Part shown: positions 25,734 to 36,671 of the stretch, piece by piece
Layout: every line of letters begins with the position of its first letter
Position numbering within the stretch: the stretch's first letter is position 1
Source: Streptococcus mitis
Lineage (GTDB): Bacteria; Bacillota; Bacilli; Lactobacillales; Streptococcaceae
Length of the DNA stretch: 64,000 nucleotides
Assembly: GCF_002860865.1 (NCBI RefSeq)
Contig: NZ_PKIE01000006.1
Coordinates: 39,976-103,975 of the forward strand
Direction of reading: 5' to 3'
Translations under genes and position numbers: made by a program
The notes under the pieces: generated by a model
The model's input: the letters and a program-made list of their open reading frames with translations, nothing else
Told to the model about the DNA's origin: nothing
The model's database searches: none

Positions 25734-26186
25734 ATGGCACAACGTTACCAAAATATCATGGTCGCAATCGATGGTTCTAAAGAAGCGGACTTGGCTTTTG
25801 TCAAGGGAGTTCATTCTGCTCTACGAAACGATGCTAAACTCACCATCGCACATGTCATTGACACACGCGCTCTCCAAAGCGTATCCACCTTTGATGCTGA
25901 AGTTTACGAAGAACTCCAAGTCGACGCTGAAAGTCTGATGAAAGAGTACGAAAAACGTGCTAAAGATGCTGGGGTGGCAGATGTTCATATTGTCATTGAA
26001 ATGGGAAATCCAAAGACCCTACTAGCACGTACTATTCCCGATGCTGAGGAAGTGGACCTCATCCTCGTTGGTGCAACAGGTCTCAACGCCTTTGAACGCC
26101 TCTTGGTCGGTTCTTCATCTGAATACATTCTCCGCCATGCTAAGGTCGATTTGCTGGTGGTGAGAGAACAAGAAAAAACCTTATAA
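25734..26186 (+). CDS. universal stress protein (UspA family)
   Basis: A 150-aa nucleotide-binding stress protein. N-terminal YQNIMVAIDGSKEADLAF and the C-terminal ATP-binding pattern GATGLNAFERLLVGSSSEYI (G-2x-G-9x-G(S/T)) are present, so it is of the ATP-binding type. AGGAGGTTTCATT precedes the start at 25734. A single-gene unit ended by a strong terminator shared with the convergent HAD-MazG gene. Confidence 0.93.
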   Translation: MAQRYQNIMVAIDGSKEADLAFVKGVHSALRNDAKLTIAHVIDTRALQSVSTFDAEVYEELQVDAESLMKEYEKRAKDAGVADVHIVIEMGNPKTLLARTIPDAEEVDLILVGATGLNAFERLLVGSSSEYILRHAKVDLLVVREQEKTL

Positions 26187-26194
26187 TTACCAAG

Positions 26195-26218
26195 AAAAGG
26201 AGCTCAGAGCTCCTTTTT
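26195..26218. terminator. bidirectional terminator
   Basis: AAAAGGAGCT and AGCTCCTTTTT form a stem, between convergent genes. Confidence 0.9.
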
Positions 26219-26220
26219 GT

Positions 26221-27609
26221 TTACTGTTTATTTCTCTCTTTATGGCGTTCGTAAGCCTTGAGCTGGCGCTGCAGTTCCTTTTTAATAGCAGGTTCTGGAG
26301 CATATTTTTCTTCCCAATCATCTGGTTTTAAGATTTTGTGAGTCACTGGATCAAAATGAGCCTTGCCATCTGGGAAAATTTCCCCCATATTGGCCTGATG
26401 AACAATATCAAAAATACGTTCTGGGTCAACCCCCATCAAAACAAAACTACCGTAGGTAAAGTAAAGCGTGTCAATCAAGGCATCCACCTGGCCCACCAAA
26501 TCTTGCTGGGCAGGCGTCTTCTTAGCTACTTTATCTGCTGCCTTATCAAGAGCTTGATGAAGTTGCGATAGAGCTTGACCAAAGTCCTCTTCCGAAGGGC
26601 TGGCAGCCCGAACAAACTCCACCAATTCTTCTATTTTAAAGCCAGCCCTGTGGGTTGCACCTTCTAAATCCCAAGCTCGAGGTTCTTCTTGGGTTCGTTC
26701 ATCCATCATGTGGTGGAAGGTCTTGACCTTATTGAAATGATAGTCACGGCTGACAAAGACTTTTTCTGAGGCCAGAACACCAAAATGTTCCAGGGCCTTG
26801 TGGATTCCATCTTGCTGATTGCTGGTAGTGATGTGCTTGGCAACTTCCTTGACACTGCTACTACCATTTCCCATAGCGACCGACATACCGACACCCGCCA
26901 GCATTTCTAGGTCGTTATCTGAGTCACCAAAGGCCATGACTTGGTTGAGATCAAAGCCATATTCTTTCCCAACTCGACGAATACCTTCCAATTTAGAATT
27001 TCCTTGATTGATGACATCCGCTGCAAAAGGATTGCTACGTGTCAATTTCAAGTCTTCAAAATCAGCTGCCGCCTTCTCAGATTCTTCTGGCGTCATCAGC
27101 ATCAAGACTTGGTAGATAGGCTGATTCATTAGATGAAGCAGGTCTTCTTCCTTTTGGGGAACAACCTTGCTGACCATACGATTAAAGGAATGACTCACCG
27201 TCCGAGTTAAAACAGAGGGAACGAAGCGACTGATTCGTTGGGAAAAAGAACCCAGACCAAAGGACATGATTTTAGAACCCAGCATGGCATCCTTGGTCCC
27301 TAGGGCAATCTCTTTACCCTCTTTTTTAGCATAGCTAATTAGCTGACGCAAATGTAACTTGGAAATAGGACTCGTGAACAAGACTCTGTCTTTAGTAAAG
27401 ATATACTGGCCATTGTAGGTTACCGCAAAGTCCAAATCCAAATCGTCCATCAATTCCTTAACAAAAAAAGGTCCTCGTCCTGTCGCTACGCCGACAAGTA
27501 CCCCTTGTTCTTTGACGATTTTAATCGCGTCCTTAGTGGATTTCAAAACACTCTTGCGATCGTTGACCAAGGTTCCATCGATATCAAAAAAAACAGCTTT
27601 GACTTCCAT
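26221..27609 (-). CDS. HAD hydrolase fused to MazG-like pyrophosphohydrolase
   Basis: A 462-aa two-domain protein. Residues about 1-270 are a Cof-type (HAD-IIB) phosphatase: VFFDIDGTLVN, VGVATGRG, VMAFGDSDNDLEML. Residues about 290-460 read as an all-alpha NTP pyrophosphohydrolase of the MazG family: FKIEELVEFVRAA (ExxxE), VDALIDTLYFTYG, and DPERIFDIVHQANMGEIFPDG. The combination suggests nucleotide house-cleaning, but the substrate is unknown. The start at 27609 is chosen over 27639 because a GGGGAG/GGATAGG region precedes it. Divergent to the asparaginase gene. Confidence 0.85.
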   Translation of the reverse strand: MEVKAVFFDIDGTLVNDRKSVLKSTKDAIKIVKEQGVLVGVATGRGPFFVKELMDDLDLDFAVTYNGQYIFTKDRVLFTSPISKLHLRQLISYAKKEGKEIALGTKDAMLGSKIMSFGLGSFSQRISRFVPSVLTRTVSHSFNRMVSKVVPQKEEDLLHLMNQPIYQVLMLMTPEESEKAAADFEDLKLTRSNPFAADVINQGNSKLEGIRRVGKEYGFDLNQVMAFGDSDNDLEMLAGVGMSVAMGNGSSSVKEVAKHITTSNQQDGIHKALEHFGVLASEKVFVSRDYHFNKVKTFHHMMDERTQEEPRAWDLEGATHRAGFKIEELVEFVRAASPSEEDFGQALSQLHQALDKAADKVAKKTPAQQDLVGQVDALIDTLYFTYGSFVLMGVDPERIFDIVHQANMGEIFPDGKAHFDPVTHKILKPDDWEEKYAPEPAIKKELQRQLKAYERHKERNKQ

Positions 27610-27674
27610 CCTATCCCAATCTCCCCTTTTGTGATACAATGATTATACCACATTTCAGAAAGAGTGAGTAAATC

Positions 27675-28637
27675 ATGCCTAAGAAAATCCTTGTTTTACA
27701 TACGGGCGGAACTATTTCCATGCAAGCCGATGCTTCTGGCGCTGTTGTGACGAGTTCAGATAATCCCATGAACCATGTGTCCAATCCTCTTGAAGGAATC
27801 CAAGTCCACGCCCTAGACTTTTTTAATCTACCAAGCCCCCATATCAAGCCCAAGCATATGCTGTCCCTCTACCAAAAAATCAAAGAGGAAGCGAATAACT
27901 ACGATGGAGTGGTGATCACACACGGGACCGATACTTTAGAGGAAACAGCCTATTTCCTTGATACCATGGAAGTTCCCCATATGCCTATCGTTCTAACAGG
28001 TGCCATGCGCAGCTCCAACGAACTTGGTAGTGATGGCGTTTATAACTATCTGAGTGCTTTGCGGGTAGCTAGCGATGACAGAGCTGCTGATAAAGGAGTT
28101 TTGGTTGTTATGAACGATGAAATTCATGCTGCCAAGTATGTTACCAAAACGCATACGACCAACGTCGGCACCTTCCAGACCCCAACACATGGGCCACTTG
28201 GTCTGATTACGAAGCGGGAAATCCTCTACTTCAAAACAGCTGAACCTCGTGTTCGCTTTGACCTTGATCACATACAAGGCTTAGTCCCTATCATCTCGGC
28301 TTATGCAGGTATGACAGATGAGCTGATTGATATGCTGGATTTGGAACAATTGGACGGCTTGATTATCCAAGCCTTCGGAGCTGGTAATATTCCCAAAGAA
28401 ACTGCTCAAAAATTAGAAAACCTTCTGCAAAAAGGAATCCCAGTCGCCCTGGTATCACGATGCTTTAACGGTATTGCGGAACCTGTTTATGCCTACCAAG
28501 GTGGGGGCGTGCAGTTGCAAAAATCTGGTGTCTTCTTTGTTAAAGAACTCAATGCCCAAAAAGCTCGCTTGAAACTCCTCATTGCCCTCAATGCCGGACT
28601 AACAGGGCAGGCTTTGAAAGACTATATGGAAGGCTAA
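27675..28637 (+). CDS. L-asparaginase (type I, cytoplasmic)
   Basis: Hydrolyses asparagine to aspartate and ammonia. The 320-aa protein has both catalytic triad regions: HTGGTISMQ (Thr12) and ITHGTDTLEETAYFLD (Thr and Asp in HGTDT, about 83-87). No signal peptide is present, so it acts in the cytoplasm. Single gene, sharing a bidirectional terminator with ccpA. Confidence 0.93.
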   Translation: MPKKILVLHTGGTISMQADASGAVVTSSDNPMNHVSNPLEGIQVHALDFFNLPSPHIKPKHMLSLYQKIKEEANNYDGVVITHGTDTLEETAYFLDTMEVPHMPIVLTGAMRSSNELGSDGVYNYLSALRVASDDRAADKGVLVVMNDEIHAAKYVTKTHTTNVGTFQTPTHGPLGLITKREILYFKTAEPRVRFDLDHIQGLVPIISAYAGMTDELIDMLDLEQLDGLIIQAFGAGNIPKETAQKLENLLQKGIPVALVSRCFNGIAEPVYAYQGGGVQLQKSGVFFVKELNAQKARLKLLIALNAGLTGQALKDYMEG

Positions 28638-28655
28638 GTCTCTTCTCCAGAAAGC

Positions 28656-28690
28656 AAAATCAGGAAATCTTCACGATTCCCTGATTTTTT
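28656..28690. terminator. bidirectional terminator between asparaginase and ccpA
   Basis: AAAATCAGGAA and TTCCCTGATTTTTT pair between the convergent genes. Confidence 0.88.
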
Positions 28691-29701
28691 CTATTTACGT
28701 TTTCGTGTTGAACGACGTTCTGTCAAACCATGAGGTAAGAGAACTTCACGTTCTTCCAACTCTTCCTTGTGCATAATCTTAGTCAACATACGCATACTAA
28801 TAGCACCAAGGTCATAGAGAGGTTGGGCAATAGTTGTCAAGTTTGGACGGGTAAAGCGTGAGACTTGCGAATCATCACTAGTAATGATTTCAAATTCTTC
28901 TGGTACTGACACACCCTTATCAGCAAGGCCATTCAAAACACCTGCTGCCAACTCATCACCTGTTACAACTGCTGCAGTTGCATTTGATGAAATCAAGCGT
29001 TCTGCCAAGGCATAACCGTCTTCATAAGTGTATTTAGATTCAAATACCAATCCTTCGCTATAAGAAATACCTGCTTTTTTCAAGGCTTCCTTGTAGCCAA
29101 CCAAACGAACCTTACCATTGATATCATCCACTAGTGGACCGCTAACGAAAGCAATGCGCTCATTTTCTTTAGCAAGGTAGGTCACTGCATCAATCGTAGC
29201 TTGTTTGTAGTCAATATTGACACTTGGAAGCTGATGTTCTACATCCACAGTTCCTGCAAGAACAACTGGTGTCCGAGAGCGAGAAAACTCTGAACGAATT
29301 TTTTCAGTCAAGTGATATCCCATAAAGATGATACCATCCACTTGCTTAGAAAACAGGGTATTGACAACTGAAACTTCCTTGTCATCATCCTCATCACTAT
29401 TGGCAAGGACAATATTATACTTGTACATTTCAGCGATATCGTCAATCCCTTTAGCAAGCATTGAGAAATAACCATTGGTAATATTTGGGATCACCACACC
29501 GACAGTGGTTGTCTTTTTACTTGCAAGACCACGCGCCACAGCATTTGGACGGTAATCCAAACGATCAATCACCTCAAGCACTTTTTTACGAGTATTCTCT
29601 TTTACATTCTTATTGCCATTGACTACACGGCTAACCGTCGCCATTGAAACTCCTGCTTCACGGGCGACATCATAAATCGTTACTGTATCGTCTGTATTCA
29701 T
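28691..29701 (-). CDS. ccpA: catabolite control protein A
   Basis: LacI-family global regulator of carbon metabolism, 336 aa, acting with HPr-Ser-P on cre sites. The HTH is VTIYDVAREAGVSMATVSRVVNGN (about 7-30) and the hinge is YRPNAVARGLASKKTTTVGVVIP. The effector domain is the periplasmic-binding type. Length and sequence fit streptococcal CcpA, which also controls the mannose PTS and pfl functions found in this window. A cre-like sequence lies upstream, suggesting autoregulation. Confidence 0.96.
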   Translation of the reverse strand: MNTDDTVTIYDVAREAGVSMATVSRVVNGNKNVKENTRKKVLEVIDRLDYRPNAVARGLASKKTTTVGVVIPNITNGYFSMLAKGIDDIAEMYKYNIVLANSDEDDDKEVSVVNTLFSKQVDGIIFMGYHLTEKIRSEFSRSRTPVVLAGTVDVEHQLPSVNIDYKQATIDAVTYLAKENERIAFVSGPLVDDINGKVRLVGYKEALKKAGISYSEGLVFESKYTYEDGYALAERLISSNATAAVVTGDELAAGVLNGLADKGVSVPEEFEIITSDDSQVSRFTRPNLTTIAQPLYDLGAISMRMLTKIMHKEELEEREVLLPHGLTERRSTRKRK

Positions 29702-29751
29702 TCCATTTCCTTTCTATATCATACCTCACGAGACTCCAAAAAAGAGACGGT

Positions 29752-29813
29752 ATGAAAATTTCGTTTTCATGATTCCACTTATTCCATTTTATCACTATTT
29801 GTAAACACTTTCA
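29752..29813 (-). promoter_or_regulatory. cre-like sequences upstream of ccpA
   Basis: TGTAAACACTTTCA (29800-29813) matches a cre with one change in the central CG. TGAAAATTTCGTTTTCA (about 29752-29768) is a second partly symmetric site. Both lie in the ccpA leader. Confidence 0.35.
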
Positions 29814-29938
29814 AGTATTTTTTGAAGATTGTTTGAAAAAAATTTCATAGAAAGCTATGTTTATGAAGAAAAAATCACCTTTTCTTGATTTTTAATCCTA
29901 TTTGCTGTATGATAAGGGAAAAGAAAGGGGGAAGAAAT

Positions 29939-30256
29939 ATGGCTTTTACCAATACCCACATGCGGTCAGCTAGTTTTGGCATTGTTACCAGCTTGCCTGA
30001 TGATGTCATTGACTCTTTTTGGTATATCATCGACCATTTCTTAAAAAATGTCTTTGAATTGGAAGAAGAACTTGAGTTTCAATTGCTCAATAACCAAGGA
30101 AAAATTACCTTCCACTTCTCAAGTCAACATCTCCCTACAGCCATTGATTTTGATTTTAACCATCCCTTTGACCCTCTTTATCCTCCGAGAGTTCTGGTTT
30201 TAGATATGGATGGTAGAGAGACTATCCTCCTCCCAGAAGAAAATGACCTATTTTAA
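29939..30256 (+). CDS. DUF960-family protein, 105 aa
   Basis: Recognised as DUF960 by MAFTNTHMRSASFGIVTSLPDD and FHFSSQHLPTAIDFDFNH. The family has no established function. The start at 29939 follows AAAGGGGGAAGAAAT. The upstream 180 bases are AT-rich intergenic sequence divergent to ccpA. A BOX element begins right at its stop codon. Confidence 0.8.
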   Translation: MAFTNTHMRSASFGIVTSLPDDVIDSFWYIIDHFLKNVFELEEELEFQLLNNQGKITFHFSSQHLPTAIDFDFNHPFDPLYPPRVLVLDMDGRETILLPEENDLF

Positions 30257-30360
30257 TACTCAATGAAAATCAAAGAGCAAACTAGGAAGCTAGCTGCAAG
30301 CTGTACTTGAGTACGGTAAGGCGACGCTGACGTGGTTTGAAGAGATTTTCGAAGAGTATA
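30256..30360 (+). repeat. BOX element lacking boxB (A-C form)
   Basis: Same A-C structure as the copy at 25085. It starts within the stop codon of the DUF960 gene, so it supplies the 3' end of that mRNA. Confidence 0.9.
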
Positions 30361-30410
30361 AAAACTCTAGCCTTCAGTTGCAAGTGACTGAAAACTAGAG
30401 TTTTTTCTAT
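30361..30410. terminator. bidirectional terminator
   Basis: AAAACTCTAG, TCAGT and ACTGA, CTAGAGTTTTTT make a long stem between DUF960/BOX and the folate operon end. Confidence 0.85.
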
Positions 30411-31219
30411 TTTTTCAAAGCATTATACAAGTTGCGGATAGGTTGCTTTAATGTAGGATGGATAAAATGAGGCGCAATTTCCTGTAAGGACTCAAGGACA
30501 AAAAGGCGTTCAGCTATGTAGGGATGAGGCAAGATGAGGTCGTCTGTATAAAGAATCTGATCCTCCACAAAGAGCAAATCCAAATCAATCAAACGAGGCC
30601 CCCAATGTACTTTTCTCACCCGTCCCATCTCTGACTCAATGGCTAACAAGGTCTCTAATAGAACTGGAGCGGGCAACCAGGTTTCAACCTCAACCACTTG
30701 ATTGGCAAAGCTATCCTGCTCCACTCCACCCCAAGGCTCTGTCGCTAAGACACTGGACTCTTTGAGAATATGGATGCCACGAACTCGCAGTTTGTCAATG
30801 GCTTGTTTCAAGTTTGCTTGTTTATCTCCCATATTGCTTCCTAGGGCGATAAAGGCTCGTTGCTTGCGACGATGAATAGTTACTGAGCAAGTATCTAGTG
30901 GCAAATGCACTGGCGCCCAAGGTTTTTTCAGTTCCAGCTTTATTTCTTGGACAATAGGATAGGCCTCAAAGGTACGTTCTACCAGTTTGTAGGCCACCGT
31001 TTCAATCAAGTCCTCACTCGCTTCCTGAAACCATGTCGTCCACTGCTGACACAGTTCTCCATAATGGACAGAAGCCGTTAAATCCAAATCTGTCGCCGCC
31101 TTGGTCATATCATAGGATAGGATTGCGGAAACGACAAACTTCTGCCCCAATTCCTTCTCACTAGGAAAAAGACCATGATAGGCAAACATTTCCAAATCCT
31201 TAATCTGCAGTTGATCCAT
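30407..31219 (-). CDS. sulD: bifunctional dihydroneopterin aldolase / HPPK (FolB-FolK)
   Basis: Two folate steps in one 270-aa chain. The N-terminal FolB domain (about 1-118) cleaves dihydroneopterin ([32 protein letters not shown]). The C-terminal FolK domain (about 122-270) pyrophosphorylates hydroxymethyl-dihydropterin ([38 protein letters not shown] [11 protein letters not shown]). This fusion is the pneumococcal SulD. It is last in the folP-folC-folE-sulD operon. Confidence 0.96.
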   Translation of the reverse strand: MDQLQIKDLEMFAYHGLFPSEKELGQKFVVSAILSYDMTKAATDLDLTASVHYGELCQQWTTWFQEASEDLIETVAYKLVERTFEAYPIVQEIKLELKKPWAPVHLPLDTCSVTIHRRKQRAFIALGSNMGDKQANLKQAIDKLRVRGIHILKESSVLATEPWGGVEQDSFANQVVEVETWLPAPVLLETLLAIESEMGRVRKVHWGPRLIDLDLLFVEDQILYTDDLILPHPYIAERLFVLESLQEIAPHFIHPTLKQPIRNLYNALKK

Positions 31220-31263
31220 AATGATTCCTTTCTCGAAAAATCCGCTTGAAGCGGATTCTTTTT

Positions 31264-31377
31264 ATACTCAATGAAAATCAAAGTGCAAACTAGGAAGCTA
31301 GCCGCAGTCTGCTCAAAACACTGTTTTGAGGTTGCAGATGGAAGCTGACCTGGTTTGAAGAGATTTTCAAAGAGTAT
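31264..31377 (+). repeat. shortened BOX element between folE and sulD
   Basis: boxA, one boxB-like unit (CAAAACACTGTTTTGAGG) and a shortened boxC, without the usual CGGCAAGGCGA core. It runs up to the folE stop codon (31377-31379). It splits folE from sulD within the operon. Confidence 0.8.
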
Positions 31378-31931
31378 TATAGTCCCATTAAACGATAAGC
31401 CTGATCTCGAAGGTCCTTATCTGTTTCAAATAGACCACGAGCTACTGTCGTCAAGGTTGCAGTGCCTGGTTTTCTGACACCACGCATACTCATACACATA
31501 TGTTCTGCCTCAATGACAACAAATGCTCCTTTAGCACCCAGATAGTCCATCAAGGCATCGGCCACTTCGATATTCAAACGTTCTTGAATTTGTGGTTTTT
31601 TAGAATAAACTTCAACCGTACGAGCTAGCTTAGACAAACCTGCCACACGACCATCTGGAATGTAGGCAATATGCGCTTTCCCATAAAATGGCAAGAAGTG
31701 GTGCTCACACATAGTATGGAAAAAGATATCCTTTTCTACCACCATGTTATCATCGATAATCTCAAAGGATTTTGATAAATGTTCCTCCGCTGTTTGACCA
31801 AGACCTGAAAAAATCTCTTGGTACATACGGGCCACACGAGCAGGCGTTTCCTGCAAGCCCTCACGGTTAACGTCCTCTCCGACAGCCTCGATAATCATTT
31901 TTACAGCTGCTTCAATCTTTTGTTTATCCAT
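31377..31931 (-). CDS. folE: GTP cyclohydrolase I
   Basis: First step of folate synthesis: GTP to dihydroneopterin triphosphate. The 184-aa product has [24 protein letters not shown] with zinc ligands Cys and His, [20 protein letters not shown] and [21 protein letters not shown] (second Cys). It overlaps the end of folC by 8 bases, hence translationally coupled. Confidence 0.97.
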   Translation of the reverse strand: MDKQKIEAAVKMIIEAVGEDVNREGLQETPARVARMYQEIFSGLGQTAEEHLSKSFEIIDDNMVVEKDIFFHTMCEHHFLPFYGKAHIAYIPDGRVAGLSKLARTVEVYSKKPQIQERLNIEVADALMDYLGAKGAFVVIEAEHMCMSMRGVRKPGTATLTTVARGLFETDKDLRDQAYRLMGL

Positions 31932-33234
31932 TCTCTTTTTTCCTCTCCATCAGATAGGCTCTCACTTGGCTCAAGAAATACAAGGAACCCGTGACAATCC
32001 TAACTGTTTGTTTCTCTTCTTTTTTATCTGTCAATTTCTGCTCTAGAAAATCCTGCCAACCTTGGTAGCTGAGATTTCTAGACTTGGCTGCCTCTTTCAG
32101 CACGTTTTCATCAGTCGCCCGACTATCGTCAAAATGTGTCAGGGTAAGCTCGGTATCTGGTATTTCCTCCAGCAAATCCAACATATCCTCCAAGGCCTTG
32201 GTTTTGATACAAGTAAAGAGGATTTCCTTACGATAATCCGCAAAGCGTTCTTGCAAGGTTGCTACTAAAGCCTTTATGGCATGAGGATTGTGGGCCCCAT
32301 CCAAAATCAGCAAAGGATCTCTTGACACGATTTCCAAACGCCCTGGCCAACTTGTTTCTTCCAAGGCTTGAGCAAACAAGTGATTGCTTGCTAGTTCTCG
32401 ACCATCTTCTTTACAAAAAGCATCAAGTAAAGCTATGGCCATCCCAGCATTCTCTATCTGGTGCAAACCAAGCAGACCAGTCTGAAAGCGACCTTGTCTG
32501 ACAGCACTGGTATAGTCAAAGGCCTCACCTGTCACCACACTCTTTTGATGGCTGACCTGATAATCTGTCCCGTAGGCAAGTCTCGACGCATCTTTTCCTT
32601 CCGCAATGCGGTCAATCACAGCCAAAGCTTCTGGAGCGATACGACCTGTCACCAAGGGAATTCCTTGTTTAATAATACCAGCCTTCTGCTCTGCTATGGC
32701 TTCCAAGGTGTCACCAAGTAGGGCTACATGGTCCAATCCAATGGTCGTAATACCTGTTAGAATAGGCTGGCAAACATTGGTACTATCCAAGAGTCCACCC
32801 ATGCCCACTTCCATGATAGCCACATCTACTTGCTCTGAGGCAAAGTAGTCATAGGCTATGGCTGTTATAATCTCAAACTCGGTTGTGCCCTGTAAATTAG
32901 CGGCCGATTCTCCCTCAAGCAAAGACTGATAGTCCACCATGAGAGCTTCTAGTCTCGCTTCTGGGATAGATTCCCCATTGATGCTAATCTGGTCTGTGTA
33001 ATGAATGAGATAGGGGGAGCTGAAAACACCAACTCTCAGCCCCATCTTTTCTAGCATATTTTTCAAAAAAGCAATGGTCGAGCCCTTGCCATTGGTTCCT
33101 CCGATATGGATAACCTTGAGTTTGAGATGGGGATTGCCACGCAAAGCTAACAGTTCCACCATGCGTTCCAAGCCAAAATGCGGTTGGTCGGTCCGGTAGT
33201 GGGCAATCCACTGGTTGTTTTGAATTTCGTTCAT
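31924..33234 (-). CDS. folC: folylpolyglutamate synthase / dihydrofolate synthase
   Basis: Adds glutamate to dihydropteroate and folates. The 436-aa Mur-ligase-like enzyme shows the P-loop [30 protein letters not shown], the Mg site [12 protein letters not shown], and [23 protein letters not shown]. The start is a single base from the folP stop region, so folP, folC and folE form a tightly packed operon (sulA-sulB-sulC order). Confidence 0.96.
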   Translation of the reverse strand: MNEIQNNQWIAHYRTDQPHFGLERMVELLALRGNPHLKLKVIHIGGTNGKGSTIAFLKNMLEKMGLRVGVFSSPYLIHYTDQISINGESIPEARLEALMVDYQSLLEGESAANLQGTTEFEIITAIAYDYFASEQVDVAIMEVGMGGLLDSTNVCQPILTGITTIGLDHVALLGDTLEAIAEQKAGIIKQGIPLVTGRIAPEALAVIDRIAEGKDASRLAYGTDYQVSHQKSVVTGEAFDYTSAVRQGRFQTGLLGLHQIENAGMAIALLDAFCKEDGRELASNHLFAQALEETSWPGRLEIVSRDPLLILDGAHNPHAIKALVATLQERFADYRKEILFTCIKTKALEDMLDLLEEIPDTELTLTHFDDSRATDENVLKEAAKSRNLSYQGWQDFLEQKLTDKKEEKQTVRIVTGSLYFLSQVRAYLMERKKENG

Positions 33235-33235
33235 C

Positions 33236-34219
<984 letters not shown>

Positions 34220-34237
34220 CTATTTTACCATAAAAAG

Positions 34238-34269
34238 AAAAAGATGGACACGATTGCATTCATCTTTTT
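34238..34269 (-). terminator. terminator after the CPBP protease gene
   Basis: AAAAAGATG and CATCTTTTT pair; CTTTTTAT follows on the minus strand. Confidence 0.7.
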
Positions 34270-34303
34270 CCCAGTAGAAACAAGTAAGCAATTGTCAAAA
34301 ATC

Positions 34304-35014
34304 TTAAACAGAAATCCCTAATATCCGACTTATGATTACCACAAAAGCCAACAAACAGAAAGCAACCCCATTCGCAATCATGTGAAGTAAGATAGACATT
34401 TCCAAACGTTGGGTCTTGTAAGCCGTCCAAGACAGAACGATCGACATACCTCCATAAATCAATAAAGAAGGTAAATTACTTGGTTGATGCAATAAAGCAA
34501 ACACAATCGTACCGACTACAAATCCCAAGTTCTCTTTTCCTCGGAAAATCTTTTTAGGAACAATCCCACGGCACAAGATTTCCTCACAAATCGGAGCGAG
34601 CAAGGCTAGCAAGAAGAAGCTAGAAATCAGAGAACTATTCTGAACCATATCGTTAATCTGAGACTGGTTAGCTGTTGTCGTCTCATTTGACAGTTGTAAC
34701 AAGATAGAACCAAGTATATTTGATCCGATAATGACTAGATAACTTAAGCCCAAGCGTGCCAAATCCTTAGCTCTAAAAAAAGAAAAATTAAAACTTGCTA
34801 ATTGCGTTTTACGAGCTCCAAAAATAAATAGTACTAAAACTACAATTGAAATACCAGCAACTATCAGTCCTGACTGTAACAATGGTACTGCATTTAAAGT
34901 TAAAATAGCAGTAACCCCTATAGGAATCTGATATAAAATTGTCGCTAGCAGAAAGATTAACAGCCAACCTGCACGATTCAATAATTCTTTCCAGATACTT
35001 TTCTCTTTCATCAC
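34304..35014 (-). CDS. CPBP intramembrane glutamic protease family protein
   Basis: An integral membrane protein of 236 aa (about seven or eight segments) with the conserved EEILCRG, FALLHQPSN and LLHMIANGVAF motifs of CPBP (Abi) proteases. Relatives process bacteriocins or act in self-immunity. No bacteriocin gene is visible nearby, so its substrate is unknown. Overlaps neither neighbour. AGGAGATAGGTG precedes the start. Confidence 0.88.
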   Translation of the reverse strand: MMKEKSIWKELLNRAGWLLIFLLATILYQIPIGVTAILTLNAVPLLQSGLIVAGISIVVLVLFIFGARKTQLASFNFSFFRAKDLARLGLSYLVIIGSNILGSILLQLSNETTTANQSQINDMVQNSSLISSFFLLALLAPICEEILCRGIVPKKIFRGKENLGFVVGTIVFALLHQPSNLPSLLIYGGMSIVLSWTAYKTQRLEMSILLHMIANGVAFCLLAFVVIISRILGISV

Positions 35015-35030
35015 CTATCTCCTTTGTATT

Positions 35031-35052
35031 AAAAAAGGGGGAAATTCCCCCT
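35031..35052 (-). terminator. terminator of the purine permease gene
   Basis: AGGGGGAAATTCCCCCT with AAAAAA (T run on the minus strand) outside. Confidence 0.85.
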
Positions 35053-35063
35053 GGGTTATCCTA

Positions 35064-36482
35064 TTATAAGGCCATGCTGATGTAGTTAAGGATAAACAAG
35101 GCATCCAAAATCCAAATCATGACATGAACATCTTTAGCTTGACCTTTAACAAGCTTAGTCAAAGTGTAAGTCAAGAAACCAACTGCAATCCCTTGAGTGA
35201 TAGAGTAGCTGAATCCCATAAAGATAGATGTGAAGAAAGCAGGAACCGCTTCAGACATATCGTCCCAATGGATATTTTTCAAGCTAGCCAACATCATAAT
35301 CCCAACGATAATCAAGATTGGAGCTGTAGCGGCTGTTGGTACGATCGCTAGAAGTGGACTAAAGAAGCTTGAGATCGCAAAACAGATAGCTACAACCAAG
35401 GCTGTCAAACCAGTACGTCCACCAGCACCAATACCAGCAGCAGACTCAACATAAGTCGTTACGTTTGAAGTACCTGCAATGGCACCAATTGAAGTACCAA
35501 TCAAGTCAGAGTAAAGAGCCTTGTCCAACTTAGCTGATTGGTGATTTTCACCATTTGTCGCTACGATACCAACTTTTTCACCTGTACCGATCAAGGTACC
35601 AATTGTATCAAAAATATCTGTCAATGAGAAGGCAAGAATGGCCATCAGAGTTTCAGGCAAGCGAGCTGTATCTGAAATCAAAGCTCCCAAACCTTCTGAA
35701 CCAAGAGCTGCACCAAAGACTGTCTTCAAGTCTTCAAAGGCTGCACCAACATGGTTATTAGCAAAATCGATACTAGACAAATCTACCAAACCAACTGCGA
35801 TAGCAAGAACAGTTGTTGTCAAGATAGAGAGGATAATTCCTCCTTTAATCCCTTTAATGACAAAGAAGATTGTAATAGCAAGTCCTGCAAGAGCCACCAA
35901 AACAGCTGGATTATTAAAGCTGACCAAGCCTGGAACTGCTGAAGCATTTGCTGTAATCGCTGCTTGAGCCTTATCAGCCCCTTCTCCTGCAACCGTGTAA
36001 TTTCCTGGATCGATAGAAAATTTCAAAAGTCCAGCATTCTTAATACCTACGTAGGCAAGGAAGACACCGATACCAGCTGAAATAGCTGAACGAAGGGCGT
36101 TTGGAATCGATTCAATGATCATTTTACGAACATTTGTCAAGGTAATAATCAATGAGATAATTCCACAGATGAAGACCATAGCTAGGGCTTGTTGCCAAGA
36201 ATAACCGAGTCCAAATACAACTGTAAAGGTAAAGAAGGCATTGAGTCCCATACCTGGCGCTTGAGCATATGGCAAGTTGGCGTAGAAGGCCATCATCAGG
36301 GTACCAGCAACTGCACCGATAATCGTTGCGAGGAATACACCCTGAGCAGGCATTCCTGTTTGCGAAAGAATTTGTGGGTTTACAAAGAGAATATAGCTCA
36401 TTGCAAAGAAAGTTGTTAAACCAGCGAGAACCTCTGTACGAACGTCTGTACCGTTCTCTTTTAGTTTAAATAATTTGTCCAT
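35064..36482 (-). CDS. NCS2-family purine permease (AzgA/PbuO type)
   Basis: Membrane transporter of 472 aa for hypoxanthine, guanine or adenine. Signatures of the AzgA subgroup: TEVLAGLTTFFAMSYILFVNP, QAPGMGLNAFFTFTVV, ISAGIGVFLAYVGIKNAG, FSLTDIFDTIGTLIGTG and GTSNVTTYVESAAGIGAGGRTGLTA. The start at 36482 follows AAAAGGAGATTGATA. Upstream I see no clear purine riboswitch in the short leader. PurR from the same window might regulate it. The substrate is inferred from the family. Confidence 0.9.
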   Translation of the reverse strand: MDKLFKLKENGTDVRTEVLAGLTTFFAMSYILFVNPQILSQTGMPAQGVFLATIIGAVAGTLMMAFYANLPYAQAPGMGLNAFFTFTVVFGLGYSWQQALAMVFICGIISLIITLTNVRKMIIESIPNALRSAISAGIGVFLAYVGIKNAGLLKFSIDPGNYTVAGEGADKAQAAITANASAVPGLVSFNNPAVLVALAGLAITIFFVIKGIKGGIILSILTTTVLAIAVGLVDLSSIDFANNHVGAAFEDLKTVFGAALGSEGLGALISDTARLPETLMAILAFSLTDIFDTIGTLIGTGEKVGIVATNGENHQSAKLDKALYSDLIGTSIGAIAGTSNVTTYVESAAGIGAGGRTGLTALVVAICFAISSFFSPLLAIVPTAATAPILIIVGIMMLASLKNIHWDDMSEAVPAFFTSIFMGFSYSITQGIAVGFLTYTLTKLVKGQAKDVHVMIWILDALFILNYISMAL

Positions 36483-36671
36483 TATCAATCTCCTTTTAAT
36501 TTTTACGAACAATAATAGAATTATATCATTTATCATTCACTTTTTCAATATCTTTGTTTGATTTATTTAAGAATTTGATGAAATTTCTTTTTTTGTTTCG
36601 AATCTGCTTTTCTGCCTGCTTTCTGTTATAATAGTAGACATCTTATCTGAAAAGACACTAGAAAGGTCCCT

